A stretch of DNA of 7,618 nt from Acidobacteriota bacterium (lineage in GTDB: Bacteria; Acidobacteriota; Terriglobia; Terriglobales; Acidobacteriaceae). The DNA lies in contig JAKAAZ010000179.1 of assembly GCA_021802085.1 (NCBI GenBank), forward strand, positions 1-7,618. The letters are read 5' to 3'. The stretch's first letter is position 1. Each line of letters starts with the position of its first letter. The notes beneath the pieces were generated by a model. The model was not told the origin of the DNA, searched no databases, and worked only from the letters and a program-made list of their open reading frames with translations. The translations under genes and the position numbers were made by a program. Below, in pieces: positions 6,921-7,618 of this stretch.

Positions 6921-6988
6921 CTACGGTTTCGCGTTAGCTTGCCGCGCGGTCCGTGCTATACAACCTAAGGCGAGTGTTCCATAAGTCT

Positions 6989-6994
6989 GGAGAG
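6989..6994 (+). promoter_or_regulatory. Ribosome binding site GGAGAG of slipin gene
   Basis: GGAGAG ends 6 bases before ATG 7001, a normal spacing, and fixes the slipin start. The 80-base gap from the NfeD stop (6920) also holds TATACA at 6957-6962, a possible -10, but no convincing -35 accompanies it, so a separate slipin promoter is only a possibility. Confidence 0.65.
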
Positions 6995-7000
6995 TTGAAC

Positions 7001-7618
7001 ATGCCATCCACAGCAGTCCTGGTCGTCATCATCATCGTGGCCTTCTATCTGTTCAGTTCCATCAAAATTTTGAAGGAATATGAGCGCGGCGTCATCTTTC
7101 GTTTGGGCCGTCTCCTCAGTTCTCCCAAAGGTCCAGGGATTGTCCTCGTTTTCCGGCCATTCGATCAGATCGTGCGCATTTCCCTGCGGCAGGAGGCCAT
7201 GGAAGTTCCGGCGCAGGACATCATCACCCGCGATAACGTCACGCTGAAAGTGAATGCCGTGATTACGCTGCGCGTGATCGATGCCGCGAAGGCCGTGGTG
7301 GAGGTATCGAACTACGTGTACCAGACCTCGCAGTTTGCGCAGACAACGCTGCGATCGGTATTGGGCGAGGTTGAGCTGGATGAGTTGCTGGCCCATCGCG
7401 AGAAATTGAATTTGAAGATCCAGACCATCATCGACCAGCACACGTCGCCCTATGGACTGAAAGTCGTCAGCGTGGAAGTGAAGCAGGTGGATCTGCCGGA
7501 ATCCATGTTGCGGGCCATGGCCCGCCAGGCCGAGGCGGAACGGGAAAAGCGCGCAAAGATCATCAATGCGGAAGGCGAGTTCAACGCCGCGCAGCGCCTG
7601 GTTGAAGCGGCAACGTTG
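7001..7618 (+). CDS. Slipin / stomatin-like SPFH protein (3' partial)
   Basis: Slipins are membrane-anchored SPFH (band 7) proteins that oligomerise into ring or cage assemblies and organise membrane proteins. The 206 codons in the window show a short N-terminal hydrophobic anchor (about 4-20), then E-Y-E-R-G-V-I-F-R-L-G-R (26-37), the hallmark opening of the SPFH domain, P-A-Q-D-I-I-T-R-D-N-V (70-80), L-R-S-V-L-G-E-V-E-L-D-E-L-L (117-130) and Y-G-L-K-V-V-S-V-E-V (151-160). From about 170 a charged helical region (R-Q-A-E-A-E-R-E-K-R-A-K) begins the coiled coil. The family is usually about 250-270 residues, so roughly 50-60 residues are beyond the right edge, including the hydrophobic C-terminal segment that an NfeD partner would cut. 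The reading frame is open to the last base and shows no damage. Its position right after a long-form NfeD is the classic arrangement and strengthens both calls. Confidence 0.92.
   Translation, partial: MPSTAVLVVIIIVAFYLFSSIKILKEYERGVIFRLGRLLSSPKGPGIVLVFRPFDQIVRISLRQEAMEVPAQDIITRDNVTLKVNAVITLRVIDAAKAVVEVSNYVYQTSQFAQTTLRSVLGEVELDELLAHREKLNLKIQTIIDQHTSPYGLKVVSVEVKQVDLPESMLRAMARQAEAEREKRAKIINAEGEFNAAQRLVEAATL

Noticed and set aside
6921..7000. Terminator between NfeD and slipin
   Set aside because: No stable stem followed by a T-run is present, so read-through from NfeD into the slipin gene is expected.

Overview
The window is about 60% GC bacterial chromosome. The mix of genes (a Gly/Pro-rich DUF3300 protein, a DUF3467 protein, a TolB-like/TPR exported protein and a long-form NfeD next to a slipin) most resembles Acidobacteriota of the Terriglobia type. 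That placement rests on gene content and protein style only.

Layout. (1) Positions 1-218, plus strand: an N-terminal fragment of a group II intron reverse transcriptase/maturase, cut off on the left by the window edge, carrying a one-base frameshift near its left end, and ending abruptly at about 218. (2) Positions 219-1250, minus strand: a DUF3300 gene that looks broken twice. It has a one-base frameshift near 580-588 and has lost its C-terminal tail where it meets the intron fragment. (3) Positions 1251-1579: a 329-base divergent intergenic region with an 8-bp GC-rich hairpin and no recognised gene. (4) Positions 1580-1900: a small intact DUF3467 protein. (5) Positions 1991-7618: four tightly packed plus-strand genes, namely a polytopic GT39/ArnT-like glycosyltransferase, an exported TolB-like/TPR repeat protein, a long-form NfeD membrane serine protease and a slipin (stomatin-like SPFH protein) that runs off the right edge.

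How the genes may work together. NfeD and slipin are a well-known pair: the slipin makes membrane-associated oligomers, and the NfeD protease domain of the archaeal homologue cleaves the hydrophobic C-terminal end of its partner slipin. Here they follow a secreted TPR scaffold protein (NfeD begins at or just after the TPR stop codon) and a membrane glycosyltransferase whose stop lies 5 bases before the TPR gene. An envelope-associated operon is a reasonable inference, but no shared function can be read from the sequence. The left end is a decayed mobile-element scar. I see no CRISPR array, tRNA, rRNA, phage genes or complete insertion sequence, and nothing that I can confidently call a new system.
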